From positions 372,001-436,000 of the forward strand of contig JAGPYM010000008.1 in assembly GCA_020736575.1 (NCBI GenBank): a stretch of DNA of 64,000 bases, written 5' to 3'. The DNA comes from Thelonectria olida (lineage: Eukaryota > Ascomycota > Sordariomycetes > Hypocreales > Nectriaceae). The notes beneath the pieces were generated by a model. That model saw nothing but the letters and a program-made list of their open reading frames with translations. It was not told the DNA's origin and searched no databases. Shown piece after piece: positions 9,107 to 21,021 of the stretch (positions within the stretch are counted from its first letter, which is position 1; each line of letters starts with the position of its first letter). A program made the position numbers and the translations under genes.

Positions 9107-12100
9107 ATGGAGACCAGCGGTCGTGCTGCTGCTGCTGCTGAGAGCTCGCGACGACGGGGTCCTGTTGTTGCTTCTCGTCCCTCCGCCGCCGCTGCTGGTG
9201 CTGCTGGGTCTGCGTCTGCGTCTGCGCCTGCGCCCGCGTCTGAGCCCGCGTCTGTAACCGCATCGCCATCCGCCCTCGTCGACGACTCGACCAATTACTG
9301 CGAATATCCCTCCGTGCCACCACAGACCAGTGCCCACGCCCACCCACTCGCACACGCAAACCCCCAGGCTCTGGCTCAGGCTCAGGTCAAGGCTCGTCTG
9401 CAATCCTTCTCGCGGCCGAGGCTTCAAGACCTCGTCCCCCCGGCCCCAGCGACGACAACAGCGCCAGCGTCAGCATCCACACGCCCTGTATCATACCCAG
9501 CCCCCCGGTCCTTGGCCTCGTTGTCGTCCGCCCTGCCCCTGCTGACTGCGGCTGCCAGGGCCTCGAGCAACACCAACACCACCAACACCGTCAGCTCGGC
9601 CTCCGCTCACTTCCTTCCCGTTTCTTCTTCTGCCTCAAGCTCCCGTCCCCGGGCCTCCTCCGTCAGCGCCCTTCTCCTCCCATCGACGCCCGAATTGTTC
9701 CCGCCGCCCGCCTCCTCGTCGACCCCCGACTTCACTCCCGGCGCTGCTCAATCCGTCTTTCGAGGCGGGTTGTCTCCCGCGCAGCTCGACAACATGTATC
9801 CGACCGGCCAGAGAAACGATGCCATGAGGGCTTTCCCGCCGCCGCCGCCTCCCCCCATGGGCGCTCCCATGGGCGCTCCGAGTGCGACCCAGCCCGTCAA
9901 CAACATGATGACCTTTCCTCCTCCTCCGCCGCCTCGATATCCAACGGCCCCGGGAACGCCAGGCGTCATGCTCCCCCCACCGCCCGGCCCTCCCCCAGGG
10001 AGCGCCTTGGGACAGCAGCCACCATGGCACGGCGGTTTTGGTCGCATGTATGACGGTCGGTCGGGTTTCAACATGCCGCCTCCGCTGTCTGGACAGCATC
10101 AGCCGTACAACCCCAAGTTGCACGCTCAGATCGCTGCAGGGCAGACTGTGGCGATCCCGCCCCCGCCCCCGCCCAGCGACCAGATGAGTGCAACCTATAT
10201 ACCCCAGGGCGACACGTACGGTGAAGGCGTGGGTATTCCCGCCTTTGGCCTCGAAGATCCAAACCTGACCGCCAGCTCACAGGCGTCGTGGTCCGTTAAG
10301 ACGCCGATAAGTGGCACCGAGACCAATACGACTACCCCGATGGACGATCCCAACCCGAGGGATCGCCTTTACACGAACAACGCCCTTCAGTCGCGCGGTA
10401 TATCCAATGCCTCCAATCAGACCTCCTCTAGCTCAGCAAGTTCCTCTGTGATTTCCATACCGCCGGAAGCTGCGTCCCAGTGGCCCTTGGACACCGTCCT
10501 GATTTGGTTGGCCAAGAACCAATTCTCCCGAGACTGGCAGGAGACATTCAAGGCTCTTAACATCCATGGAACCCAGTTCCTGGAGCTCGGGACTAACAAG
10601 GGCCGTGGTAACTCTAGCATGATGCACCAGCAAGTATACCCCAAACTCGCCCGAGAATGCACAGATAGCGGAACCGGTTGGGACCAGCCGAGAGAACGAG
10701 AGGAAGGTAAACGAATGCGCCGGCTTCTTCGAATCATCGTCACCGGCCGATCAACCGAGCCATCCAAGAGTTTACACGGCCACAACGACTCTTTCAGCGG
10801 TGCGCACGGAAACAATCTTCCAAGCGCTGGAACCGATCCGACGGACTCTCCAAACGTGGGTGATGCCAAGTTGGCTCCCGATCCCCCATCGCTGACTGTA
10901 AAGCAGACTCCCCTTAACGCTCCTGCTCCTGGGTTCGGCGGCCGACGGTTCTCGCAAGCGAGATCGACGACTATGCCTAACCCCTTGACCAATGCTGACA
11001 ATGGTCATCGAAATGTCCTCAAGCATGTAGACACTGATACAGCCCGACGTCACAGCCCTAATGCAAGTGAGTCTGGCGAAGGTGCTACGTTTCGCGGAGC
11101 TGCTGCACGATCCGCGAGTCCGAATGGCAGCCCAAGTATTCCTCCAGCCCTTTTCACGTCCTCAACTACCCCCGTCCTCTCCGCATCTCCTATCACCACA
11201 AAGGGCGGCCACCGATCTCGCAGCAGCATTGACTCCGTATCCTCTAATGCCGCGATATATGGATCCGGCGTGCCGAATGATGCTGCGGCAATGTTTAACC
11301 GAGGAATGAACCTCGGCGATATTGTGCATGCCGGCCGTTCTCATGACATTCGCTCCAGGACCTCTCCTCTGGAACCTGGTGAAAAGTCGGCCGGGGCAGA
11401 GACCCCGGCGTCAGCCAAGGACGGAAATCGCTTCCTGAGCTTTTTATCTCGCAAGAAGAGACAGAAGGACGATGGGGTCGACGACATGGAAGGCTCCCCG
11501 ACTTCACCACCCGACAATGGGAAACCTGTTGGGCTAGGAGTCAGGAGTGCTAATAGCAGCGATCCGAGTCTGGAGCGGCCCGCTTCGAGCTGGGGACCAG
11601 AAGACAGAAACGGCCACCAAGCGCATGGAAGACCGAAGAGAATTAACCCCGTACGGACATATGTCCTTGCGACTATGGACTATTGGCATTACCGAATGTG
11701 TGACATCACCGAAGCAGAGACGGCCCCCGACATCCGACAGGCCGTCTGCTTGCATCTAGGCCTGGCCGACTATGAGCATTCCTTGCTGTACCTTACGGAG
11801 GTTGGCAGGTTTGATCATGCGGACCCTCTAGATGACCAAAAACTTGTCACCACCAAACAGATCAGGGGGGATCCTGTGGGAACTCTCAAGTTCTTCGTCA
11901 CGCCTCCAGGAGTCCCTCCTGTAGTCAGTGGGCTTGCACCAAACCCCAACGTGCCAGCATCCTTATCCCCCGGTTATTTGGCACCTGGGTCTGACGACCC
12001 GAAACATAATCCGCGACGGCGGTCAAGCTCATCACCACCCACCTCCAGGTCGAACACGCTGACGGATGACAAGCCGGATGAGAAGGCACTCTCGCAAGAG

Positions 12101-14912
12101 GCCTTGTCATATCGTGCCGAGATGGAGAGAAAGCAGCGCGAATATCTTGCGAAGCGAAAACAGGCAGCAAATAAGGGTAGCCCATCTGAGTCGGTTGGTC
12201 CTGGCATTACGAGCAACAGAGTTATCGATTTCGATCAACCTCGGAACTCACCGTATGAGGACAAGCGACCAGATCAGCTGTTCCCCCAACGACGGCCTCC
12301 AGCGCCGCCTGCTGATCCTTCTGCCACTCTAATAAAGGCTAACTCGCTCAGCAAGAAGACTGGTCATAACATGCGCAAGTCCAGTGGCAGTTTCGACGGA
12401 CAACCTACTCCAAGACACCCTGCCACATTTGATCAAATGGACATCGGAGAAAACAGCCTAAACAAGAGCAAGAAGAGCAAACCTGTTCAGGCGGAAAGCC
12501 CGCCACTTGGTATTGCATCAGCGCTCGCGGGCATGGGCCGAGGCCTGAGTGCTATCGGCCAGGTAGCGACGAAGAATGGCCGAGGAGTATCCCCCAACAG
12601 AGCCTCAACGCAATCAACGCAATCAACGCGGTCGACGCAGTCCAGTTCTTCCAGCGAGCAGCTATTTCAGCGAGGTAAGGCAACTAAGTCCAGCGTTGAT
12701 TTAACACGGCCTAGCACCGGCCATAGTAGTCCCAACTTGATGTCTGCGGTGCCCCGTAATCCCACATGGAATCGGGGCAACCTCCCTTTCGTCGTACCGG
12801 ACTACTCGTCAGGCGGAACACCTTTACTGCCTAACGAGAGGTCTGCCAATGCATCAGAAGCTAAAAGTTACCACACAGCGCCGAGACCGATCTCAGAGAC
12901 CGAAACGGCCAGCCCCAGTTCGTCGAGGTCACGGGGCTCATTCCCTCCACCGCAGCGCAAGATGTCTTACGGCCCAGATCCCGATTTCCAGGATTCGGAT
13001 GTGCAATTCACCAAGCCAGCGCCAGCACCGCCTGCTAATGATGACAGCGACGATGACTCTGACGATGGCTTGTTCGCGATCCCCCTGGCAAATCGAAACA
13101 AGGGCAAGGCCTCTGCTGAGAACCCACGGGGACGTGACGCAAGTGGTCATGACAAGCGGCCCAGTCTGACAGTAAACACTCGGGCTAAAAAGGGCCTCTC
13201 AGTGTCTTTTACATCTCCCCAGTTTATGCCGAGCGCTGTGACCCCTAACCCGAATGATGACGGCGCAGGCGTAGGACTGTCTCGCAAACCGCCAGCAACC
13301 CCTCGATCCGATTCCTGGACATCTGATGAGAAAGACAACAAGTTGAGCCGACGGAAGTCATTTATCGAGAAGGATGTTTGGGCTAACCGTCCTCCCACGG
13401 ATGCTCTTATCAACAACCTCGACGACTTCTTCCCCAACTTGGATCTTGATCAACCAGTTCTAGAAGAGGGAACTGAAGGAGAGATGCCTCCATCTCCAAT
13501 CGCCGAGGGAGAAGAGAGTACTGAGGGTGCATCTAAGGCAGCGCCTGAGGGAGCGCAAGGAGTTCCTGCGGCCGAACCTCCCACAGATGGTCTGTCTGCA
13601 GTGCCGCCGAGCCGGCAGCCGTCTCTGTATAATGAGAACGACACCCTGGGCTCTGATGAGTCGACTCTGAAGGCTCTGGAACGACCTACTTCTGTGGCAC
13701 AGAGAAGTCTTCGCCGTTCTGGTGGACTTGGCCGCATGAAGTCCATCCGTGAAGTTGTCCGTGGCGCTCATGAGGGCAACAGACGCATGGCCAGCACGTC
13801 TCAGCGCGGAGGACAAGCCTCTGGCAACATTATGCGGCGAAAGAGCACCAAGATGTTCAACGCCAACATTGTGCAAATCCGCCCGGATCGACGTGGCAGC
13901 ATGATCATGCCCCAGATTCCTCAAGACACCCTGCCCAAGAGGCAGACAACATTCCGCTGGTTCAAGGGTCAGCTCATTGGCAAGGGTACTTATGGTCGTG
14001 TGTACCTCGGTATGAATGCCACTACCGGTGAATTCTTGGCTGTCAAGGAAGTCGAAGTCAACCCCAAGGCTGCTGGTGGTGACAAGACGAAGATGAAAGA
14101 ATTGGTAGCTGGACTGGATCAGGAAATTGACACGATGCAGCACCTGGACCACGTCAACATTGTGCAATATCTCGGATGTGAGCGCAAGGAAACAAGCATC
14201 AGCATCTTCCTCGAGTACATTTCCGGTGGCAGTATCGGATCATGTCTTCGCAAGCATGGCAAGTTTGAAGAGTCGATTGTTGCATCGCTCACTCGACAAA
14301 CACTGTCCGGATTGGCGTATCTACATCGAGAGGGTATTTTGCACCGAGATCTGAAGGCAGACAATATCCTGCTCGACGTGGATGGTACTTGCAAGATCAG
14401 TGACTTTGGTATCTCGAAGAAGACGGACAACATCTACGGCAACGACAAGACAAACAACATGCAAGGCTCGGTCTTTTGGATGGCTCCCGAGGTGATCCGA
14501 TCGCAAGGCGAGGGATACAGTGCCAAGGTCGACATCTGGAGTCTTGGTTGTGTGGTGTTGGAGATGTTCGCGGGCAAACGACCATGGGCCAAGGAGGAGG
14601 CAGTAGGCGCCATTTACAAGATTGCCAATGGCGAGACGCCACCGATCCCTGAGGATATCCAAGGAATTCTTGGGCCGCTGGCGGTGGCGTTTATGATGGA
14701 TTGCTTCCAAGTGTGAGTGCTTTTGAGCGAGGACTTGAATGTTGTGAATGCTTGGCTAACAACGAATTAGTAACCCCTATGATCGTCCAACAGCAGACGT
14801 CCTTCTCTCACAGCACCCATTCTGCGAACTTGATCCCAACTTCAACTTCCATGAGACATCATTGTACGCCAAGATCAAGCCGATGCAGAAAGAAGCGAAA
14901 CCACCACAGTAA
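9107..14912 (+). CDS. bck1: MAP kinase kinase kinase Bck1 (cell-wall integrity)
   Basis: Exons 9107-14712 and 14771-14912, joined across a GTGAGT...TAG intron of 58 bp, give 1915 residues. From the N-terminus there is an Ala/Ser/Pro-rich region, poly-proline runs (about 240-365), a SAM-like domain (about 458-525), a RA-like domain beginning near 848 (RTYVLATMDYW), a long disordered region, and a C-terminal protein kinase (about 1615-1905). The kinase shows GKGTYGRVYLG, the lysine of LAVKEVE, HRDLKADN, SDFG and MAPEV. The short last exon supplies NPYDRPTADVLL, the end of the kinase fold. Bck1 relays the Pkc1 signal to Mkk1/Slt2-type kinases and controls wall integrity. The start is uncertain: 9107 is the first in-frame ATG with a strong context (GACCATGG), but the ATG at 9794 (MYPTGQRNDAMRAF, 1686 residues) is an attractive alternative. 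Confidence 0.93.
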
Positions 14913-16881
14913 AGGGGCCAATGGTCTAGAAGAGATGGATGGCATTTTCGGTTTGGCAATTTTTGATTGGTATATCATACAGGCTCCAAAAGAGAGCAAA
15001 GCAATGGTACAGGTTTTCCGCGGGAAATGGCTGGGCTGGTTATAATCATGACGGAGGCAGACATGGGCGTTCTTTTGTTTGGTCGGTCCTCGAAGCTGCT
15101 AACTGAGTGGTGATGGATCGGGGATGATTTACACTACACATGAGGGGTACGATTGGGATGACATGATGATGGTCCCGATTGTGTGTACAATAAGATCACG
15201 GGTGTGGTTGTGTCTGGCTCATGACGGCTGGATGGAAGCAAATGTAGGCTTGAAACGAAGAGTCATGAGGGATCCCTGGTGACTATTTGTGTGATGGCGA
15301 AGTTAAGGCATTGGAGTACAAAAGATGGCATTAGGTTACTCAAGTTTTATGCAACAGCATCATGGTGTGAATAAGGAAATACGGAAGGGACAGCTCCGTC
15401 ACGGTGACGGATGAGGCTCTCCGAAGGAACGAATAAGCTTGCAAAGGGTTGGCTGCGGTTTGGCGGCACGGGCGGGAGGGGCACTGATGGTGGGAGCAGC
15501 GCACCGACCTATTCATTCGGACGGAGTATTTAATATCTTTGCAATTAATCAATTCTGCGTCGAGCATGGACCGTTTGGAATACGTTGCTGCTGTACGAAA
15601 AGCGCGTACGTATGCCGTTCTGCTGCACAGCCCCTGGACTGGTCTGGACGAAGAATCATGAGATGGGGGGGACGGGATACTCGATTAGGAAAGGTGGTAG
15701 CGGCGTGTTTACGTGGAGATTTTTGTCTTTGCGCGCGCGTTAGACTTGATTGGGTCTATTGGCGATCAAGGGGCCTGTTCAAGGGGTAACCTTAGTGTCG
15801 TATGCACCTAGAATTGGGGACTTGGGAGAAAAGAGAAAGAAAAAAAAAAAACAGATAAGCAACCGAGTTTCGGAAATGGTGCGTGTTTTGGATGTCTGAA
15901 AAAGATTGCGGTCAGAAAAGTCCAAAGTACCTTTGCGCCATAAGCATGAGACTGGTAAAGGTGCCGTCAGCGTTTCCATGGGAGGAATGCACTAAAGCAT
16001 GTGACAATCTTAACTGCAGATACACATTTTGCATTTCCATCTACCAGTAGAAACGTGGTTGTATTCGGTTCCACGGATAGGGTACGTACCAGGCGAACGG
16101 ATAAGGTGTGTTTGCGCGCGTGAGCCAACGGTGGCACTTGATACCCGTACCAGCACAGGATGAAAGAGAGTGTGAGTCTATTAGATCCCGTCGGGGGGAC
16201 GAACCAACATTTCCCTATTTGGATTTCAGCCAAGGTTGACCAGTAGCTTAGGCAGGTAGTAGCTATCTGCATTCATATTTGTTCAATTCGATAGTTTGTC
16301 ATCTGTAAAAACACTCTCGTCTGGATAAATACGTACATATCTATCATTTAAATAATCCCCCCCTGACAACATCAATGGCTTCCTCGCTCCATACCGAATA
16401 AAGCTCCCTAGTGGCCACGGCTTGCGCTAGTGCCCACATTATACACATAGCGTCTCCCAGCTCCTTCTCCCGTTCTTGTCTCTCCTGCACTTTCCCACGG
16501 TGCCAGAGCGGCCTGTACCTCTGACGGGGGTAAAAGTCCCCTCCATCCCTCCACTGTTCCCCATTTCTGTCCCCGACTCCCTGCGCACCTGAAGCCATCC
16601 CTGTCTTGGCTTCTCCTTTCCACCTCTCTTCCTTCTCTTGCGATCCTTTTTTGTTTCTTACCAAGAACAATCCAATCTTTGTCTCTTCTCTTCGAAACAT
16701 TCGCTCCTTTCTCTCGGCCGACAGAAGAGGTCGCGAGACATGTCGACCTCATAATCGACAACGACGCCAAGAGATACTAATTCCTTTCACCTAACGCACG
16801 CGAACCCACGCTTCCATCCGATCCTCCATCCTCCCCCCGTCCCTCCCAAAGTCTCGCCTCGGCGAGCCACCCTCGCCTACA
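14913..16881. other. Intergenic region, no gene seen
   Basis: About 2 kb between two same-strand genes. It contains a poly-A run near 15840 and a CT-rich stretch (about 16440-16880) that looks like the promoter and leader of the mannosidase gene. No coding or RNA gene recognised. Confidence 0.6.
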
Positions 16882-19800
16882 ATGCGTGGCAGACGATACA
16901 GGCTCTTCACCATCTGCGCCGTCGTCATCGTCTTCCTCCTCTACCGCACCCTCGAGAACTCATGGGCCCTGTCCAACGGCTCCGACTCCCTAGATGTCAT
17001 CAACAAGAACAAGAACACCCCTCCCGACACCCCGGCCCAACCACCACCCCCCGCCACTGGTGATGAGACCAAACTCAAAGATGCTGAGGATGTTCCCAAG
17101 AAGCCCTCGCATGATGGGCTCTTGGGCGATGAACAGGATATCGAAAAGGAGCTCGAGTACGAGTACGAGCTCACACCTCAGGAAAAGGCAGACAAGGACG
17201 CTCTGAAGCAGGACGCTCTCAACCATAAGACTTCTGACGAAGATTCCGAGGAGGATGCTCCCAAGAAAGATACCACGAAGCAGGATACCTCAAAGGACAC
17301 CTCCAAGGGCACCTCGTCCGACTACACCGGCAAGGACTCCAAGACCAAGGAGGACAAGGGCACTCCTGAGATCCCCAAAGTCCATTGGTCTGACCCTCCC
17401 AAGGATGACCACCAGCTTGACCACCCCAAGGACGACAAGGAGTGGGCGAGTGAGCACTGGATCAAGCCCAAGGAGAACTTCCCAGTTCCCTCCGCCTCCA
17501 TCATCCCCATCCCTACCGGAGCCCCCAAGAAGATCCCCAAGATCCAGTTCGAGTTTGGCACTGAAACCGAAAGGAACAGGAACAAGCGTTTGCATCGCCA
17601 GGGCCGCGTCAAGGCCGAGCTGGAACGCGCCTGGTCGGGCTATCGCAAGTTCGCCTGGATGCATGATGAGCTCACGCCCGAGTCCAAATCGTTCAAGGAC
17701 CCCTTTTGCGGGTGGGCTGCTACGCTGGTCGACTCCCTCGACACTCTCTGGATTGCCGACATGAGAGACGAGTTTGACGAGGCCGCTAATGCCGTCGCTA
17801 AGATCGATTTCACCTTCACTCCCAGGTCTGACATTCCCGTCTTTGAGACCACCATTCGCTACCTGGGCGGCTTGATCGCCGCCTACGATGTTAGTGGAGG
17901 TGAAAAGGGCAAGTACCCTATGCTTCTCAACAAGGCTGTCGAGCTCGCCGAGATTCTCATGGGTATTTTTGATACTCCCAACCGCATGCCCATCTTGTAC
18001 TATCACTGGCGCGCTCCTTACTCGTCTGAGGCTCACCGGGCCGGCATGGTCAGCGTCGCTGAGCTTGCTACTCTATCCATGGAGTTTACTCGTCTAGCGC
18101 AGCTCACTGGTACCGCCAAGTACTACGACGCCATTGATCGAATCACCGATGCGCTTGTGCAGATGCAAAAGGATGGCGAGACTGACGTCTCAGGTCTGTT
18201 CCCCGAGAAGATTGACGCTTCAGGCTGCAACCACACCGCCACCACTCTCCGGGACAACCTGAGCAAGGATGCCCAAAACCAGCTGGATGCGGACGACTTG
18301 ACCACGCCACCGAAAGGGTACGAAGTCGAGTCTAGCAAGAAGCTCAACGCCAGAGCTGCCATTCCTCCTCCTGGCCCCGATGCCGAGAAGAGAGAGAATG
18401 GTGAGTCGGGTGATTGGTTGACTGCTGCTGGTCCCGCTGTGAGCAAGGAAAAAGAGGAGGAGCAGACCAGGAACAAGGGACGTACGCCTCCTCTCAGAGC
18501 CGACGGAACCAAGTCCCAATGGGATTGCGTTGCCCAAGGTCTTGTCCCGGCCCAGTGGGGTAGTAACATGTACCACATGGGAGGATCTCAGGATTCCGCC
18601 TACGAGTATTTCCCCAAGGTAAGTCACAATACCATATTGGCGCTTGGAATGTCACTAACCAGCATCAGCAATACCTTCTCTTGGGTGGTCTTGAGTCCAA
18701 GTACCAGAAGCTCCATGAGGACGCCGTGGACGCTATCGACAAGCATCTCCTATACCGACCCATGATCAAGAATTATGTTGATTGGGACATCCTTGTTCCC
18801 GGCAAGCTTACCAAGTCAGGCTTGAAGGAGCCCAAGTTCACCATGTCTCATGAACTTACTCATTTGACGTGCTTCGTGGGGGGCATGTACGGATTGGGCG
18901 GCAAGATCTTCAACCGACCTGAGGACATTGAGACAGCCAAGAAGCTTACCGATAGTTGCGTTTGGGCGTATCAATCGACAGTCACCGGTCTTATGCCAGA
19001 AACGGCCCACTTAGCCGACTGCCCAACTCTCGACAGGTGCAAATTCAACGAGACGTACTGGCATGAGCTGCTTGATCCCTCCAAGGAGTGGCGCGACAAC
19101 CAAGTGGCCAAGTGGGAGGAGGAGGAGGCTGCGAAGGCTCAGAGCTTGAAGGATAAGGAAAAGCTCCGAGAACAGGCCAAGGAGAAGGCCAAGTCTTCGC
19201 AGGGCGATGAGACGGACTATGACGGCGCCGGGTACAGCAAGTATTCCGAGGGCAAGAGCTCCAAGTACGACAGCTCGGATGACAAGACGTCGGGTTCCAA
19301 GCCCTCTGACTACAAATCTTCCGAAGATGAGACGTCGGACTACAAGACGTCCAAAGACAAGGCATCTGATTACAAATCCTCTGGCGACAAGTCGGACGAC
19401 TATCGGGGTTCTGGCTCTGACGCGTCTGATTACAAGACTTCCAAGGACAAGTCATCTGGTTACAAAACTTCCGAGTATGAGGACTCCAAAGACAAGACCT
19501 CGTCGTACAAGTCGTCCAAGGACAAGAGTTCCGGCGGCGATAGCTCTACCTACAAGTCTTCAAAGGACACGGCTTCTGGGTCTGAGGACACCAAGGACAA
19601 GAGCTACGACTACCTGAACTCAAATGACGATAGCTCTGCGTCCAAGTCTTCCAAAGACTCAAGCTCCGATTACAAGTCCAAGGACACCAGCTCATATGGA
19701 TCTTCCAAAGATACGACTTCTGAGGAGAAGTCTTCCAAGGACACCAGCTCTGATTACAAATCCAAAGACACCAGCTCGTACGGATCTTCCAGGGACACGA

Positions 19801-21021
19801 GTTCTGAGGATAGCTCTTCATCTTACAAGTCCACTGAGGGAAAGAGCCCCGAATACCTTCGCAACGAAATGCAAATCCCCACGTACAATTCTCCCAAGGG
19901 CAGCAGCTCTGACGACGAGTCCTCTTCTAAGGACACGAGCTCTGATTACAAGTCCAAGGACACCAGTTCGTATGGTTCCTCCAAGGATAGCACCAGCTCC
20001 GAGCACGGATCGTCCAAGGACACGAGCTACGGAGAGAAGTCTTCCAAGGATTCAAGCTCTGACTACAAGTCCAAGGACACCGGCTCGTACGGATCTTCCA
20101 AAGACACCACCTCCAGCTACAAATCCTCCAAGGAAAGCAGCTCCGAGTACGGTTCAAAGGACACCAGCTCCGACTACAAGTCCAAGGACTCCAGCTCGTA
20201 TGGTTCTTCCAAGGACACCACTCACGACGAGGACGACAATGGGGCAGAGCTCAAGCCAAAGGCTGTCGCGGAGCAAAAGTTCTCTCCCTTGGCCAAGAGA
20301 GACGGCATCCCCATGCCCGAGCTTGACACGGCCATGAATGCGCCCAAGGGCGAGAGCGGATCTGAACTTCCCGACTCCCTCAAGAAGAAGCTTGGCAAGG
20401 ACAACAGATGGTCAGACGACGCTGTCTCGGAGGACAAGGCGGACCCTGAATTCCTGGCTTCTGACCCTTCGCAGTCTCCCAACCAAAAGCCCACGTCGCA
20501 CGAGGAGTTTGTCGAGATGAAGTTGGAGACGGAGAAGCTGCCTGCCGGATACGTCGACATGGTGAGCCGCGACTACATTCTTCGGTAAGCTTACCCTGTT
20601 CGGACTGACTACGTGTGTTGTCTCGTTACTGACCCTACGCCACTGTAGACCTGAAGCTATTGAGTCCGTCTGGTACATGTACCGTATCACGGGTGACCCC
20701 GAGTGGCAGGACAAGGGCTGGACCATGTTCGAGGCCACCATCAAGGCCACGCACACTGAATACGCGCACAGCGCCATTGACGATGTCATGACGTACTCGC
20801 CCGGCGTCAAGGACTCAATGGAGAGCTTCTGGACGGCCGAGACGCTCAAGTACTACTACCTCCTCTTCTCGGAGCCTGACCTGATCAGCCTCGACGAGTG
20901 GGTGCTCAATACCGAGGCGCACCCTTTCAAGAGGCCCACTGCTGCTTCAATGGAGAAGCTGTCTTCTTCGGATGCCGCTTCGGATGCCGCTGCGGATGCC
21001 GCTGCGGAGGAAGAGGCCTAG
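16882..21021 (+). CDS. GH47 class I alpha-1,2-mannosidase with repeat insertion
   Basis: Three exons, 16882-18618, 18669-20584 and 20649-21021, all phases agreeing, give 1341 residues. Residues 5-24 form a signal anchor (type II, lumenal catalytic part). A charged Lys/Asp/Ser stem follows to about 230. The GH47 (alpha/alpha)7 barrel is clear: [65 protein letters not shown] and the calcium-site motif TEAHP near residue 1306. The family trims mannose from N-glycans in the ER/Golgi or marks glycoproteins for degradation. The odd feature is a stretch of about 460 residues (about 727-1190) placed inside the barrel, just before the helix that carries RPEAIES. It is dominated by Ser, Lys, Asp and Tyr, with repeats such as [18 protein letters not shown]. 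The stem has similar composition. Flanking catalytic segments look intact, so the enzyme is probably functional. Confidence 0.92.
19640..20225 (+). repeat. Degenerate coding minisatellite in the mannosidase gene
   Basis: Recurring units encode [20 protein letters not shown] peptides. Near-identical nucleotide copies begin close to 19669, 19754, 19945, 20062 and 20176, interspersed with shorter SSKDTS-type units. All copies keep the reading frame. Less regular relatives extend left to about 19240. Confidence 0.8.

Noticed and set aside
19207..20337. Arg/Thr-rich frames overlapping the mannosidase repeats
   Set aside because: Alternative reading of the same minisatellite in another frame; repeats keep all frames open.
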